Positions 25,992 to 35,442 of a stretch of 64,000 nucleotides of DNA are shown here, piece by piece; positions within the stretch are counted from its first letter, which is position 1, and each line of letters opens with the position of its first letter. The DNA lies in contig JAFAYL010000052.1 of assembly GCA_019240405.1 (NCBI GenBank), positions 62,001 through 126,000 on the forward strand, in the 5' to 3' direction. The notes beneath the pieces were generated by a model, which saw only the letters and a program-made list of their open reading frames with translations, was not told where the DNA came from and searched no databases. This DNA comes from Acidobacteriaceae bacterium. GTDB taxonomy: Bacteria > Acidobacteriota > Terriglobia > Bryobacterales > Bryobacteraceae. The position numbers and the translations under genes are program-made.

Positions 25992-26991
25992 GTTTTCTCG
26001 TTCTCTCGACGGCCTCCCGAATCGCTCCTACGATCATACCCGGCTGCTCGAGCTGAAGCCAGTGCCCACCCTCCTCGGCGCGGATGTGCAGGCCGTTCTC
26101 ACTATGCGCAACCCACGATTGCCTTTCTTCCAATTCATCGCGGGTTGCAGTTGAGGCCGAAAGCACGATCAACGGAACGTTCGGCGGAACCTGCATGGAA
26201 ATCGCGGTTCGTGCGCTCTCCGGAAGACATTCCAAGTAATCGGCCATTGCGCGAAAGCTCCTCGGGCGGCTCCAATGCGAGCGGACAATTGGCCATAACT
26301 CCTGTGGCAGTTTTTGAACTTCGCCCACGAGGCGTTGCAAAACGACGGCCCCTTGTCTGGCCGTCGTTTGCGCCACGATCTTCGGAAATCGTTTTCCGCC
26401 GGCGGCCAGCACCGCCAAAGCAGCCCTCACGATGCCCAGCCGTGCCAGCAGGGCTCCACGCCTTGACAATCTCGCCGCCAATTCAAGGCGTTTTCTTTCC
26501 CCACGCGCGCAGTTCGCCCAGAATCTAAGAGATACCGGATCGACCAAGACCAATCCCGCAACTTTATCGGTGTGAAGGTTCGCATAGGCCCTGATTACGA
26601 TCGCCCCAAAAGAATGTCCCACCAAAATGTATGGGCTCGGAAGACTGGCCTTGGACAGCAGAGTGTCAAGTTCATATACAAGCTGATGAAGTGTTCGAGG
26701 CCCGACGCCTCTCTCGCTCCATGCAAGGCCGGCGCGATCATAACTGCAAACGCGCGTAAACTCCGCGATTCTCGGCTGTACGAGCGCCCAGCTTAGGGAG
26801 CTTGCCGCAATACCGGATTCCAGCACGACCGCCGGAGTCCCAGCGCCCTGGTCATTCAGGTGAAGCCGACATTTGCCTACATTGATTAGATTCCCCGGAG
26901 CTTGGAAGCGCCGTGTGTCGTAACGACTGCTCAGAGCCTGATAAGCGATTCCCGCCCCGGCGAAGATCAACAGCAGATACAGAACGACCAC
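25966..26991 (-). CDS. Alpha/beta hydrolase with N-terminal membrane anchor
   Basis: A 341-residue protein starting at GTG 26991. One hydrophobic segment lies at residues 2-17 (signal anchor). The alpha/beta hydrolase fold follows: VVLESG near 57, the nucleophile elbow VGHSFGAIV (Ser near 126), an acidic residue in the LIVLSA strand region, and a C-terminal His in EEGGHWLQLEQP near 312. The substrate is unknown. The usual catalytic triad appears intact. Confidence 0.78.
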   Translation of the reverse strand: MVVLYLLLIFAGAGIAYQALSSRYDTRRFQAPGNLINVGKCRLHLNDQGAGTPAVVLESGIAASSLSWALVQPRIAEFTRVCSYDRAGLAWSERGVGPRTLHQLVYELDTLLSKASLPSPYILVGHSFGAIVIRAYANLHTDKVAGLVLVDPVSLRFWANCARGERKRLELAARLSRRGALLARLGIVRAALAVLAAGGKRFPKIVAQTTARQGAVVLQRLVGEVQKLPQELWPIVRSHWSRPRSFRAMADYLECLPESARTAISMQVPPNVPLIVLSASTATRDELEERQSWVAHSENGLHIRAEEGGHWLQLEQPGMIVGAIREAVERTRKQKSTGGHP

Positions 26992-27094
26992 GCACGCTCT
27001 CTGCTAGCGTAACGCCCTATACCATTCAGCCCGCAGTGGCGCCCTTGATTATCGAACGTAATTAAGAACAGGCGCACTTGCACAGAGTACGAAA

Positions 27095-27382
27095 TCAGTC
27101 GTCAAAGTCGTGCGCTGCATTCGGCTCCGATGTTTGAAAGGCGCGCATCACTGCGATGATGTTTTGGAAGATGTAATGCAGATCTTTTGCGGCAAGCGGG
27201 CCTTGATTAGCTTTTGAAACATTCTCGAGAATGATCTCCTCCCGGCGCGGCTCGTAAATCGGCGCCCCAGTACGCTGTTTAATTCTTCCAATTTCACGCG
27301 CTGCGGTTGCCCTATTGTTGAGTAGAGCGACGAGTTCACAATCGATCACGTCGATTTTCTCGCGCCAGCCTTCTATATCCAT
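27095..27382 (-). CDS. Chorismate mutase, AroQ class
   Basis: A 95-residue all-helical protein with the AroQ pattern. WREKIDVIDCELVALLNNR opens helix 1 with the family's Arg. K in GRIKQRTGAPIYEPRREEIIL (about 34-53) and the C-terminal helix HYIFQNIIAVMRAFQ supply the other active-site positions. It converts chorismate to prephenate. It starts nine bases after the stop of the prephenate dehydratase gene, so the pair makes the two steps that PheA fuses in enteric bacteria. Confidence 0.9.
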   Translation of the reverse strand: MDIEGWREKIDVIDCELVALLNNRATAAREIGRIKQRTGAPIYEPRREEIILENVSKANQGPLAAKDLHYIFQNIIAVMRAFQTSEPNAAHDFDD

Positions 27383-27391
27383 GTGTCCAAT

Positions 27392-27970
27392 TTACTGTTC
27401 GGCGGAAAGAAGCAAGAATCTGGTGAAGTTCTCCGGATTTTCGTGAACATCTCGATCCAGAATGATTGCTCCATAGAGAGTCGCGGCGCGCTCGCTCGCA
27501 ACGGCAGCTACCGAACGATCTCCGAGTTCGAGTATCTCTCGCACGCTGCCCGCCGTATCCGTCGCGGGCTCAGCGATCCAATTCGGGTGTTTCTCAAAAT
27601 AACAGCGGCATTGCGCCAGAGCTACTGGATGTGAACGTACCTTGCGAATATGAATAGAACTCGATCCCGGGATTCCGATCAGGTGGAGGCGGATGGGCAG
27701 ACAAATTTCGCCTATCGTCAACAGATCTGATTGCGCAAGCAGGTCGCGGCACTCAATAACTGCCCCTGCGATTTTATTGTCAATCGGAGCAAGTATTCGA
27801 TCTGCGCGTTTATCCAGTATCGCTGAAAACAATTCAGCAAAGGAACGGCAGGGCACTGGGATGGCTAAACCAAGCTGCAGCACCGCCTCTTCACTGAATG
27901 ATCCGGGCTCACCTTGATATGCAATCCGAAGCTCTAAATTTTTTTCAGACCTTTCTCTGTACCGCTTCAT
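27392..27970 (-). CDS. pheA: Prephenate dehydratase catalytic domain without ACT domain
   Basis: About 192 residues from ATG 27970; other starts are possible at 28000 (ATG) and 28039 (TTG). AYQGEPGSFSEEA near 19 and the catalytic Thr-Arg-Phe in NPENFTRFLLL near the end are signatures of prephenate dehydratase, which makes phenylpyruvate. The protein stops right after the TRF region and has no C-terminal ACT domain, the usual phenylalanine sensor. It is upstream of the chorismate mutase on the same strand. Divergent from the pentapeptide-repeat gene. Confidence 0.85.
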   Translation of the reverse strand: MKRYRERSEKNLELRIAYQGEPGSFSEEAVLQLGLAIPVPCRSFAELFSAILDKRADRILAPIDNKIAGAVIECRDLLAQSDLLTIGEICLPIRLHLIGIPGSSSIHIRKVRSHPVALAQCRCYFEKHPNWIAEPATDTAGSVREILELGDRSVAAVASERAATLYGAIILDRDVHENPENFTRFLLLSAEQ

Positions 27971-28048
27971 ATCGCCAACTGAATTCTTTCGCCCAATCAT
28001 AAACCGAGCTGAAGTGACAGCATTTTCTATGAATGTCAAACTGAACGA

Positions 28049-28840
28049 ATGCCAGCGCGAGTGCAGCGTAGTAAACCTAAGAATTGGGCGGAATATCGCA
28101 GCCTTGTACGATCGGATTGGACTCTTCCATTTCTGGCATTCGAATGGGGCTGGGAGTGGGTGGCTTGGGCGCTAAGCAATTGGGCGTTCATTGAAGTTCT
28201 AGATCGCCTTGGCTCGTTTTCTGTCCTTGTCGCGGTGATTTTCTATTTTGTTGGGGCTAATGCGCGAATCCGGCAGGCTCATTATCAAGCGTGGCAAGTT
28301 ATCAATACGGCACAAGGCAAGGGCGGAAGCGGCGGCCGAATTGAGGCGCTGGAGCAATTGAACCGCGATCACGTATCACTCATTGGCGTGGACGTGAGCG
28401 GCGCGTTCCTGCAGCACGTTCAGTTGAATGGAGCGCGCTTGTCCCGATGCAATCTGAATTCAGCGGATCTTCGCGAGAGTAGCTTCCAAAATGCAGATCT
28501 CGAGGACTCCGATCTGCGTTCGACGAATTTCCGAAACGGAAACTTGGAAGGCGCCATTCTGCGTAGATCTGATTTGGATGCTTCGGACTTCTCAGAAGCC
28601 AACCTTAGTAAAGCTGACCTGACTGGAACGGATTTAAGCGATGCCGATTTCCGCTACACGGATTTGCGTGATGTTCGCTGCGACTGGTTGAAAAGAGCAA
28701 AGCTGGCCGATATTTATGGCGCTCGGAACGCGGCTCCGGAGCTGATAAAAAGTTTAACCGCAGCAGGAGCAGTAAGCATCCAATCTGACGAAGAATGGAA
28801 CGCGCTTGAGCACAAGGTTAATGGCAAGCAAAGCCGCTAG
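28049..28840 (+). CDS. Membrane protein with C-terminal pentapeptide repeats
   Basis: A 263-residue protein. The N-terminal part has two hydrophobic segments at about 25-45 and 52-70 (WVAWALSNWAFIEVL, SVLVAVIFYFVGA). About twenty pentapeptide units of the A(D/N)Lxx type run from about 110 to 205 (for example LNSADLRESSFQNADLEDSD). They form a right-handed quadrilateral beta-helix. The last 50 residues are outside the repeats. The role is unknown; the repeats suggest protein binding at the membrane. Confidence 0.82.
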   Translation: MPARVQRSKPKNWAEYRSLVRSDWTLPFLAFEWGWEWVAWALSNWAFIEVLDRLGSFSVLVAVIFYFVGANARIRQAHYQAWQVINTAQGKGGSGGRIEALEQLNRDHVSLIGVDVSGAFLQHVQLNGARLSRCNLNSADLRESSFQNADLEDSDLRSTNFRNGNLEGAILRRSDLDASDFSEANLSKADLTGTDLSDADFRYTDLRDVRCDWLKRAKLADIYGARNAAPELIKSLTAAGAVSIQSDEEWNALEHKVNGKQSR

Positions 28841-28848
28841 CCCGTTGA

Positions 28849-30033
28849 TCAGATTCCAAGCTCGGATTTCACTGCCGCGAATTGCTCCACTGCAAACTCT
28901 AGCTCTTCCTGAGTATGCGCGGCGGAGACTTGCACACGAATTCGCGCTTTACCCTGCGGCACCACCGGATAGGAGAATCCGATCACGTACACGCCTCGCT
29001 TCAGCAGCATGTCCGCCATCCGCGCAGCCAGCGCGGCGTCACCGAGCATCACCGGCACGATGGGATGCTCGCCAGGAACGATGGAGAACCGATGGGAAGC
29101 CATTCTTTCGCGAAACAGCCGAGTGTTTGCGAACAGCCGATCGCGCAGCTCCGAAGTCTCGGCTAGTAGATCGAGCACCTTAATCGAACCCGCAACAATG
29201 GGCGGAGCGAGAGTATTCGAAAAAAGATAAGGGCGCGATCGCTGCCGCAGCAGATCAACGATTTCCTTCCGCCCGCTCGTGTATCCGCCGCTTGCTCCGC
29301 CCAGAGCCTTGCCCAGCGTTCCGGTCAAGATATCGATCCGGCCCATCACGTTGTGATGCTCGTGTGTGCCGCGACCTGATTTGCCCATAAATCCGACGGC
29401 ATGAGAATCGTCCACCATGACCATGGCGGCGTATTTGTCGGCGAGATCGCAGATGGCGGGCAGCTTCGCGATGTGTCCGTCCATGGAAAAGACGCCGTCG
29501 GTCGCTATTAGCCGGTGCCGTGCTCCACTGGCCTCTTTCAGCTTGGCTTTGAGATCAGCCATGTCGCCGTTCTTATATCGAAGCCGAGTCGCCTTGCACA
29601 GCCGGATCCCGTCGATAATGCTGGCGTGATTCAGCTCATCCGAAATAACCGCGTCTTCCGGTTCGAGCAGCGTCTCGAAGAGGCCTCCGTTCGCATCGAA
29701 GCAGGAGCTGTACAGAATGGTTTCATCGGTTCCAAGAAATTTACTGAGCCGCGCCTCGAGTTCTTTGTGAATGGACTGGGTGCCACAAATAAAACGCACA
29801 CTCGCCAAGCCATAACCCCAGCGGTCGAGAGCCTCGTGGGCCATTTGAATAACCGCGGGATGGTCTGCCAGTCCGAGATAATTATTCGCGCACAGATTTA
29901 AAACCGATCCGGCTGGGGCGACTCGCACTTCGGCAGCCTGAGGGCTTTCAATCAGCCGTTCGCGCTTGAACAGCCCCGCGGCTTCGATGTCGCTGATTTT
30001 GTGAGCTAGATAAGGCTGAATGCTGCCGTACAT
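28849..30033 (-). CDS. kbl: Glycine C-acetyltransferase (2-amino-3-ketobutyrate CoA ligase)
   Basis: A 394-residue PLP enzyme of the alpha-oxoamine synthase family. It has [10 protein letters not shown] near 50, [16 protein letters not shown] near 205 (Asp and His contact PLP), and the Schiff-base lysine in GTLGKALGG near 240. With tdh immediately upstream (11-base gap) it splits the threonine oxidation product into glycine and acetyl-CoA. The neighbourhood distinguishes it from BioF or ALA synthase. Confidence 0.95.
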   Translation of the reverse strand: MYGSIQPYLAHKISDIEAAGLFKRERLIESPQAAEVRVAPAGSVLNLCANNYLGLADHPAVIQMAHEALDRWGYGLASVRFICGTQSIHKELEARLSKFLGTDETILYSSCFDANGGLFETLLEPEDAVISDELNHASIIDGIRLCKATRLRYKNGDMADLKAKLKEASGARHRLIATDGVFSMDGHIAKLPAICDLADKYAAMVMVDDSHAVGFMGKSGRGTHEHHNVMGRIDILTGTLGKALGGASGGYTSGRKEIVDLLRQRSRPYLFSNTLAPPIVAGSIKVLDLLAETSELRDRLFANTRLFRERMASHRFSIVPGEHPIVPVMLGDAALAARMADMLLKRGVYVIGFSYPVVPQGKARIRVQVSAAHTQEELEFAVEQFAAVKSELGI

Positions 30034-30044
30034 TTACCTTTCCT

Positions 30045-31079
30045 TCATTGCCAGCAAGTCCAATCGAGGATCACCTTGCCCGATCTGCCCGAGAGCATCA
30101 CTTCAAATCCTCGCTCGAAATCACGGAAGCAGAAGCGATGCGTAATCACCGGTGTGATGTCGAGTCCGGACTCGAGCATCACCGTCATCTTGTACCAAGT
30201 CTCATACATCTCGCGCCCGTAGATGCCCTTGATTGTGAGCATACTGAAGACAACCTGCCGCCAATCGATGGCCATTTCGTTTGATGGAATGCCGAGCATT
30301 GCGATCTTCGCTCCGTGGCTCATGTTCGCGATCATGTCGTGGAAGGCCGATGGATTGCCCGACATCTCGAGACCTACGTCGAACCCCTCCAGCATCCCGA
30401 GCTGTTTCTGAACGTCGCGCAAAGAGCTTTCACGTGGATTGACCGCAAGCGTGGCGCCCATTTTTCGCGCCAGCTCCAGGCGGTACGAGTTTATATCCGT
30501 TACTACCACGTATCGGGCCCCTGCATGCCGTACAACCGCGGCAGCCATTATCCCGATCGGACCAGCTCCGGTGATCAGAACGTCTTCACCCAAAACCGGA
30601 AATGAGAGCGCAGTATGGACTGCATTCCCGAATGGATCGAAAATTGCCGCGACTTCGCGATTGATGTCCGGGTTGTGGCGCCAAATATTACTCATCGGAA
30701 GGGCAATATACTCGGCGAACGCACCCGGCCGGTTAATGCCGACGCCTTCTGTGTGTGCACAGAGATGACGCCGCCCCGCAAGACAGTTCCGGCAGCGGCC
30801 GCACACGACATGACCTTCTCCGCTGACAATTTCTCCGGGATGAAAGTCGTTTACGTTCGATCCCACTTCGAGGATTTCTCCAACGAACTCGTGTCCGATC
30901 GCCATTGGCACTGGAATCGTCTCGCGCGCCCAGTCATCCCACTGATAGATGTGAATGTCGGTTCCGCAAATCCCGGTATGACTCACACGAATCAATACGT
31001 CATTGATTCCAATAGTGGGTTCGGGTATGTCTTCGAGCCACAATCCCGGGGCAGCCTGGCTCTTTACCAGGGCCTTCAA
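30045..31079 (-). CDS. tdh: L-threonine 3-dehydrogenase
   Basis: A 344-residue zinc alcohol dehydrogenase family enzyme. The catalytic zinc ligands are in [10 protein letters not shown] near 38 and GHEFVGE near 63. The structural zinc loop is [15 protein letters not shown] at about 97-111. The nucleotide-binding [12 protein letters not shown] is near 170. It oxidises threonine to 2-amino-3-ketobutyrate. The start is TTG 31079 with GAGG about nine bases upstream. It forms an operon with kbl. Confidence 0.94.
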   Translation of the reverse strand: MKALVKSQAAPGLWLEDIPEPTIGINDVLIRVSHTGICGTDIHIYQWDDWARETIPVPMAIGHEFVGEILEVGSNVNDFHPGEIVSGEGHVVCGRCRNCLAGRRHLCAHTEGVGINRPGAFAEYIALPMSNIWRHNPDINREVAAIFDPFGNAVHTALSFPVLGEDVLITGAGPIGIMAAAVVRHAGARYVVVTDINSYRLELARKMGATLAVNPRESSLRDVQKQLGMLEGFDVGLEMSGNPSAFHDMIANMSHGAKIAMLGIPSNEMAIDWRQVVFSMLTIKGIYGREMYETWYKMTVMLESGLDITPVITHRFCFRDFERGFEVMLSGRSGKVILDWTCWQ

Positions 31080-31146
31080 CGGCTACCTCGTTTTTTGAGT
31101 TTTGGCATCGCCCTCTTGCATGGTAGACCAGCAAGAGTTGCGGATT

Positions 31147-31656
31147 CTATGATTCGAGTCCAGCTTTAGCGAGCAGGCGCCGCAGCACGTCTTCTCCGCC
31201 CGAACCGTGCTGCGTTCCCGCAACATTTCCGTCCCGATCAATGAGGATATACAAAGGATACGTTTTTGCTTCGCAGATGGCCGCTAGATTCGTGTCTTCG
31301 GCCAGCACAATCTTACAAGACCGCGGCGAGGCCTCTAGGTATTTCTTCACTTTGCGCCGTGGCTCGCCCATGTCGACGGCCAAGACAATCAAACCATCTT
31401 TCCCGAAATCCTGTATTGCACTCTCGATCGCCCGCTCATCCTTCTTGCAGTAGGGGCACCACGTCGCCCAGAATTCGATCAGCACAACCTTTCCTTTGAT
31501 CGAGTCATTCGTATACTTCTCGCCATCCATTGTCTTTGCGACGAAGTGCGGGGCGGGATCACGCGTATTGATCGCGCGGAGCCTGCGGGCAGTGATCCAC
31601 AGCGGGACCGATTGGATTAAAGCGCGGCGCGAGATCAGGGTCATCGAGGAAGGCAT
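31147..31656 (-). CDS. TlpA/ResA-like thioredoxin-fold protein
   Basis: About 169 residues from ATG 31656 (ATG 31644 is the alternative). The N-terminus TLISRRALIQSVPLW resembles a signal or twin-arginine leader. The redox motif is WCPYC in FWATWCPYCKKDE near 79, followed by IVLAVDMGE and a cis-Pro region (AKTYPLYILID near 135). It is probably an exported thiol-disulfide reductase. It is divergent from the large peptidase fusion. It is separated from tdh by 67 bases that contain an imperfect hairpin (CTCTTGC at 31113, GCAAGAG at 31131) without a T-run. Confidence 0.82.
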   Translation of the reverse strand: MPSSMTLISRRALIQSVPLWITARRLRAINTRDPAPHFVAKTMDGEKYTNDSIKGKVVLIEFWATWCPYCKKDERAIESAIQDFGKDGLIVLAVDMGEPRRKVKKYLEASPRSCKIVLAEDTNLAAICEAKTYPLYILIDRDGNVAGTQHGSGGEDVLRRLLAKAGLES

Positions 31657-31740
31657 GGGGTTGATATTACTCGAGAACGGTGACGCGCGCAAGGCTGTCG
31701 ATTTGCGACAGTGCGATACATTCATCGGAGATGGGAATCG

Positions 31741-34700
31741 ATGAATAAAATCTTACCCGTGATCGTGCTCATTAACGCTGTACGGGCAATCTTGTCTGCA
31801 ATTTCGAATGACGCGCCGCTGGACGGCTATACGGCAGAAAACAGCCGCACAGAGCGCCAATGGGAGGGCAAGTTTCGCAGCCTTCCGTCATCTGACAACC
31901 AGAAAGAGTATATGCGGCGCTTGACTGCGCGCCCACACCATGTCGGATCACCTTACGACAAGGACAATGCCGAATGGATCCTGGCAAAGTTCAAGGAGTG
32001 GGGTTTTGATGCCCACATCGAAGCATTTGACGTGCTGTTTCCGACACCAAAGGAAGTGAAGCTCGAGATGATCGAGCCGCGGAAGTTCGCGGCGAGCCTC
32101 GCTGAACCGCCAATAGCAGTTGACCCCACTACGTCACAAACAAGCGAGCAGTTGCCTGCCTACAACGCCTATTCGCGAGATGGCGATGTGACCGCTCCGC
32201 TTGTCTACGTCAATTACGGAATGCCGGACGACTATGAGGAACTGGAGCGTTATGGAGCCTCCGTAAGAGGAGCCATCGTGATTGCCCGATACGGGCATGG
32301 CTGGCGGGGTGTGAAACCGAAAGTTGCGGCAGAGCACGGGGCCGTCGGTTGCATCATTTATTCCGATCCACTCGATGATGGGTACACAGATGGTGAGGTC
32401 TATCCCGAAGGGCCGTGGCGCCCGCCGTCAGGAATTCAGCGTGGAAGCGTCATGGATACTGACTATCCGGGTGATCCACTGACCCCGGGCTTCGCTTCTG
32501 TGCCAGGAGCGAAGCGGCTCAGCCTACAGGAGGCGCCGACGATCACTAAAATCCCGGTGTTGCCGATTTCTTACGCCGATGCTCAACCGCTGCTGGCCGA
32601 ATTGCGCGGGCGTGTAGCACCTCGGGGGTGGCGGGGCGGCCTGCCGATCACATATCACATCGGACCGGGAAAGGCAAAAGTGCATCTGAAGATGATCTCT
32701 AACTGGGATCAGAAGACTATCTATGACGTGATCGCCAAGATCGCAGGCTCTGAGCGTCCCGATGAGTGGATTCTGCGGGGAAATCATCACGATGCTTGGG
32801 TCAACGGAGCAGAGGATCCTATTTCCGGCCTCATCACGCTATTAGAAGAGGCGCGCTCCTTTGGCGAACTTGTCAAACAGGGGTGGAAACCCAAACGGAC
32901 GATTATCTATTGCGCGTGGGATGGCGAAGAGCCGGGCTTGCTCGGTTCAACCGAATGGGTGGAAGCGCATGCAGACGAGTTGCGGCAGCATGCGGTGGCC
33001 TATTTCAATAGTGACACGAATGCACGCGGCTATATGCGCGCGGAGGGCTCGCACACGCTCGAAAAATTCATAAACTCTGTTGCACGCGATGTCATGGATC
33101 CAGAAAAGGACATCACTGTTTGGGAACGGCGAAAGCTATACGATATCGCGCACGCATCCTCTTCGGAGCAGCGGGAGGAGATCCGGAAGCGTCCTGATTT
33201 GAGGATTGGCGCGCTCGGCGACGGTTCCGATTACACGGCCTTCATTCATCACCTCGGTATTGCGTCTATGGACATCCGCTTCAGTGGTGAAACAAGTGGA
33301 GGCGTGTATCACTCGATCTACGACGACTTTTATTGGTATACGCATTTCGGCGACCCGAAATTCCAATACGGACGGGCGGAATCGCAATTAGTCGGAACGG
33401 TTGTAATGCGGCTAGCGGATGCCGATCTGCTGCCCTTCGATTTCACCGATTTCGCTGACACAGTCAAGATGTATTTGAACAATATTCAGAAGCAGTTAAA
33501 GAACGAGCAGGATGAGCTTCGGGAGCGCAATCGAGAGATCGACGAGGGCGCCTACACCGCGAGTAGCGATCCAGAGAAGCCATTGCGTCCCCCTCAACGA
33601 GCTGAGGTGCCGCCCCACTTCAACTTTGCGCCCCTCGAGAATGCAATTGATACTCTCGCAGCCAGCGCGGATCGATACGCGAAAGCGGCGGCGAAAATCC
33701 AAACGGCCACTCTAGCGCTCTATCGTCCGACTCTGGAGCGCGTAAACCGTTTATTGATGCAAAGTGGACCGGCGCTGACCGATCCTACAGGCTTGCCTGG
33801 ACGTCCGTGGTTCAAGAATCAGATCTACGCTCCCGGAGCTTACACAGGTTATGAAGCGAAGCCGCTACCTGGTGTGTTAGAGGCAATGGATCGAAAATAT
33901 TGGCAACAAGCTGAATCACAGATCCCGCGAGAAGCTGCAGCGCTCGAGCGTGAGACAAGGATCATAGCCGAAGCGGCGGGCGAGTTGGAAGCGGTAGTTG
34001 CGGAATCGGGGTTCGAATATCTTGCAATCGGCAACACAAACGGCGAGCCGGCAAACCGGTCGTCCGGCTTCGCCTTGATGGGCGGTGGTAGCGATCAAGA
34101 TGCGGCGTTTCAATGGATATGCGAGAGAGGCACGGGCCCCTTCGTGGTGCTTCGAGCCTCAGGAACCGAGACCTACAACCCGTACATCAGCAGCGTCTGC
34201 CCGAATATTGATTCGGTCGAGACGCTGGTAATCCAATCCCGCGAAGGAGCCCGCCAGCCGTTTGTCGCACGCAAGATTCTCGATTCCGGAGTTCTGTTTA
34301 TCGCCGGTGGAAATCAGGGGAACTATCTGAATTTCTGGCAGGGTACGCCTGTGCAAGAAGCCATCAATGCTGCCGTTTCCGGAGGTGTTCCGGCCGGCGG
34401 TACGAGCGCTGGTCTCGCAGTGCTTGGAGAATATGTATTCTCAGCGCTCAACGACACAATTCAATCGACCGAGGCGCTGCGGAATCCTTATGATCGCCGT
34501 GTCACAATTAGCCGCGACTTTTTGCATATACCGCATCTCGAGGGCAAGATCACGGACAGCCATTTCGTCGCCCGAGATCGCATGGGCCGGCTCGTCGTGT
34601 TTCTAGCGCGAATCGCGCAGAACGGTTGGACCCCTGCGCCTTACGGCATCGGAATCGACGAAAAAACAGCAGTGCTGGTACAGCCGACGGGCAGAGCGAC

Positions 34701-34926
34701 TGTCGACGGTAAAGGTGCTGCCTATTTTCTCCACGCCCCCGGACCACCTAAAGAATGCCGCCCCGATACCCCGCTGACGTACAAAGGAGTTTCAGTCTAC
34801 CGCCTCGGGGCCGAAGCCGGCCAATTCAATCTCTCATCCTGGATTGGGACCGGAGGCACAGCATATACTCTCTCCGTGAATGATGGTGTCCTCAAGTCTA
34901 GTCTGCCCAATGGCGAGATCTATTAA
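31741..34926 (+). CDS. Secreted fusion of an M28 glutamate-carboxypeptidase-like metallopeptidase and an S51 cyanophycinase-like peptidase
   Basis: One uninterrupted 1061-residue frame from ATG 31741 (GGAGATGGGAATCG before it), with a signal-type N-terminus. Residues about 100-330 hold a PA-type insert. The M28 core has all five zinc/catalytic positions of human GCPII: His349 and Asp359 (GNHHDAWVNGAEDPISG), Glu396-Glu397 (WDGEEPGLLGS), Asp425 (YFNSDTN) and His524 (GVYHSIYDDF). The spacings match. A TFR-like dimerisation region follows to about 735. Residues about 770-1061 are cyanophycinase-like, with nucleophile Ser889 in PAGGTSAGLA and TDSHFVARDRMGRL. Both halves cut acidic peptides in relatives; a joint substrate is inference. 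Confidence 0.88.
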   Translation: MNKILPVIVLINAVRAILSAISNDAPLDGYTAENSRTERQWEGKFRSLPSSDNQKEYMRRLTARPHHVGSPYDKDNAEWILAKFKEWGFDAHIEAFDVLFPTPKEVKLEMIEPRKFAASLAEPPIAVDPTTSQTSEQLPAYNAYSRDGDVTAPLVYVNYGMPDDYEELERYGASVRGAIVIARYGHGWRGVKPKVAAEHGAVGCIIYSDPLDDGYTDGEVYPEGPWRPPSGIQRGSVMDTDYPGDPLTPGFASVPGAKRLSLQEAPTITKIPVLPISYADAQPLLAELRGRVAPRGWRGGLPITYHIGPGKAKVHLKMISNWDQKTIYDVIAKIAGSERPDEWILRGNHHDAWVNGAEDPISGLITLLEEARSFGELVKQGWKPKRTIIYCAWDGEEPGLLGSTEWVEAHADELRQHAVAYFNSDTNARGYMRAEGSHTLEKFINSVARDVMDPEKDITVWERRKLYDIAHASSSEQREEIRKRPDLRIGALGDGSDYTAFIHHLGIASMDIRFSGETSGGVYHSIYDDFYWYTHFGDPKFQYGRAESQLVGTVVMRLADADLLPFDFTDFADTVKMYLNNIQKQLKNEQDELRERNREIDEGAYTASSDPEKPLRPPQRAEVPPHFNFAPLENAIDTLAASADRYAKAAAKIQTATLALYRPTLERVNRLLMQSGPALTDPTGLPGRPWFKNQIYAPGAYTGYEAKPLPGVLEAMDRKYWQQAESQIPREAAALERETRIIAEAAGELEAVVAESGFEYLAIGNTNGEPANRSSGFALMGGGSDQDAAFQWICERGTGPFVVLRASGTETYNPYISSVCPNIDSVETLVIQSREGARQPFVARKILDSGVLFIAGGNQGNYLNFWQGTPVQEAINAAVSGGVPAGGTSAGLAVLGEYVFSALNDTIQSTEALRNPYDRRVTISRDFLHIPHLEGKITDSHFVARDRMGRLVVFLARIAQNGWTPAPYGIGIDEKTAVLVQPTGRATVDGKGAAYFLHAPGPPKECRPDTPLTYKGVSVYRLGAEAGQFNLSSWIGTGGTAYTLSVNDGVLKSSLPNGEIY

Positions 34927-34977
34927 GCGGAAGCACTAGCGCTCTGCTATCGTGAAAAATCACGGAGAATTTGACCT

Positions 34978-35427
34978 CTGCATAGAGGAATACTCATTAT
35001 TGAGGACAATCCCGGTGATGTGCGCCTCATGCGCGAGGCGCTTCGAGATCTGAACCCGCCAGTCGCAATTCACGTTGCAGGCGACGGCGAGCAAGCGTTG
35101 CACTTTTTGAGGCAGGAGGGAGAGTACGCGGAAGCTCGGACCCCGAGCCTGATTTTCCTAGATTTCAATCTGCCTAAGTCGGATTCACGTGACATCCTGC
35201 GGCAGCTAAAACAAGATCAGCGGCTCCGCATCATTCCCGTTGCAGTGCTGACCAGCTCAGATGCGGAAAGAGATGTTCGTCAGGCGTACGAGCTCCACGC
35301 GAACTGCTATTTGCGTAAACCCGGCGATCTCGATGGTTTTTTCGAAACCATTCGCGCCGCAGCTAATTTCTGGCTTAATGTTGCATATCTTCCTGGCGAG
35401 CTGCTCCAGCGCGGACCGGAACGATGA
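34978..35427 (+). CDS. Single-domain response regulator (Rcp1/CheY-like)
   Basis: A receiver-only protein of about 149 residues. ILIIEDNPGDVRLMREAL gives the first strand and acidic pair, LIFLDFNLP the phospho-acceptor Asp, VLTSS the conserved Ser/Thr and YLRKPGD the Lys. The first ordinary start (GTG 35020) would cut off the first strand and the ED pair. Translation must therefore begin upstream; the frame is open back to 34975, with CTG 34978 as one candidate after a stop. EDNPGD is typical of Rcp1-like regulators that pair with phytochrome-type kinases, but none is nearby. Confidence 0.8.
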   Translation: MHRGILIIEDNPGDVRLMREALRDLNPPVAIHVAGDGEQALHFLRQEGEYAEARTPSLIFLDFNLPKSDSRDILRQLKQDQRLRIIPVAVLTSSDAERDVRQAYELHANCYLRKPGDLDGFFETIRAAANFWLNVAYLPGELLQRGPER

Positions 35428-35442
35428 AGTCTGTTATGATTC

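Noticed and set aside
31113-31137. Seven-base-pair hairpin between the thioredoxin and tdh genes as a terminator
   Set aside because: No T-run follows on either strand; a long 11-base loop makes it weak.
34951-34964. CGTGA-AAAA-TCACG hairpin after the peptidase fusion
   Set aside because: Only five pairs and no T-run.
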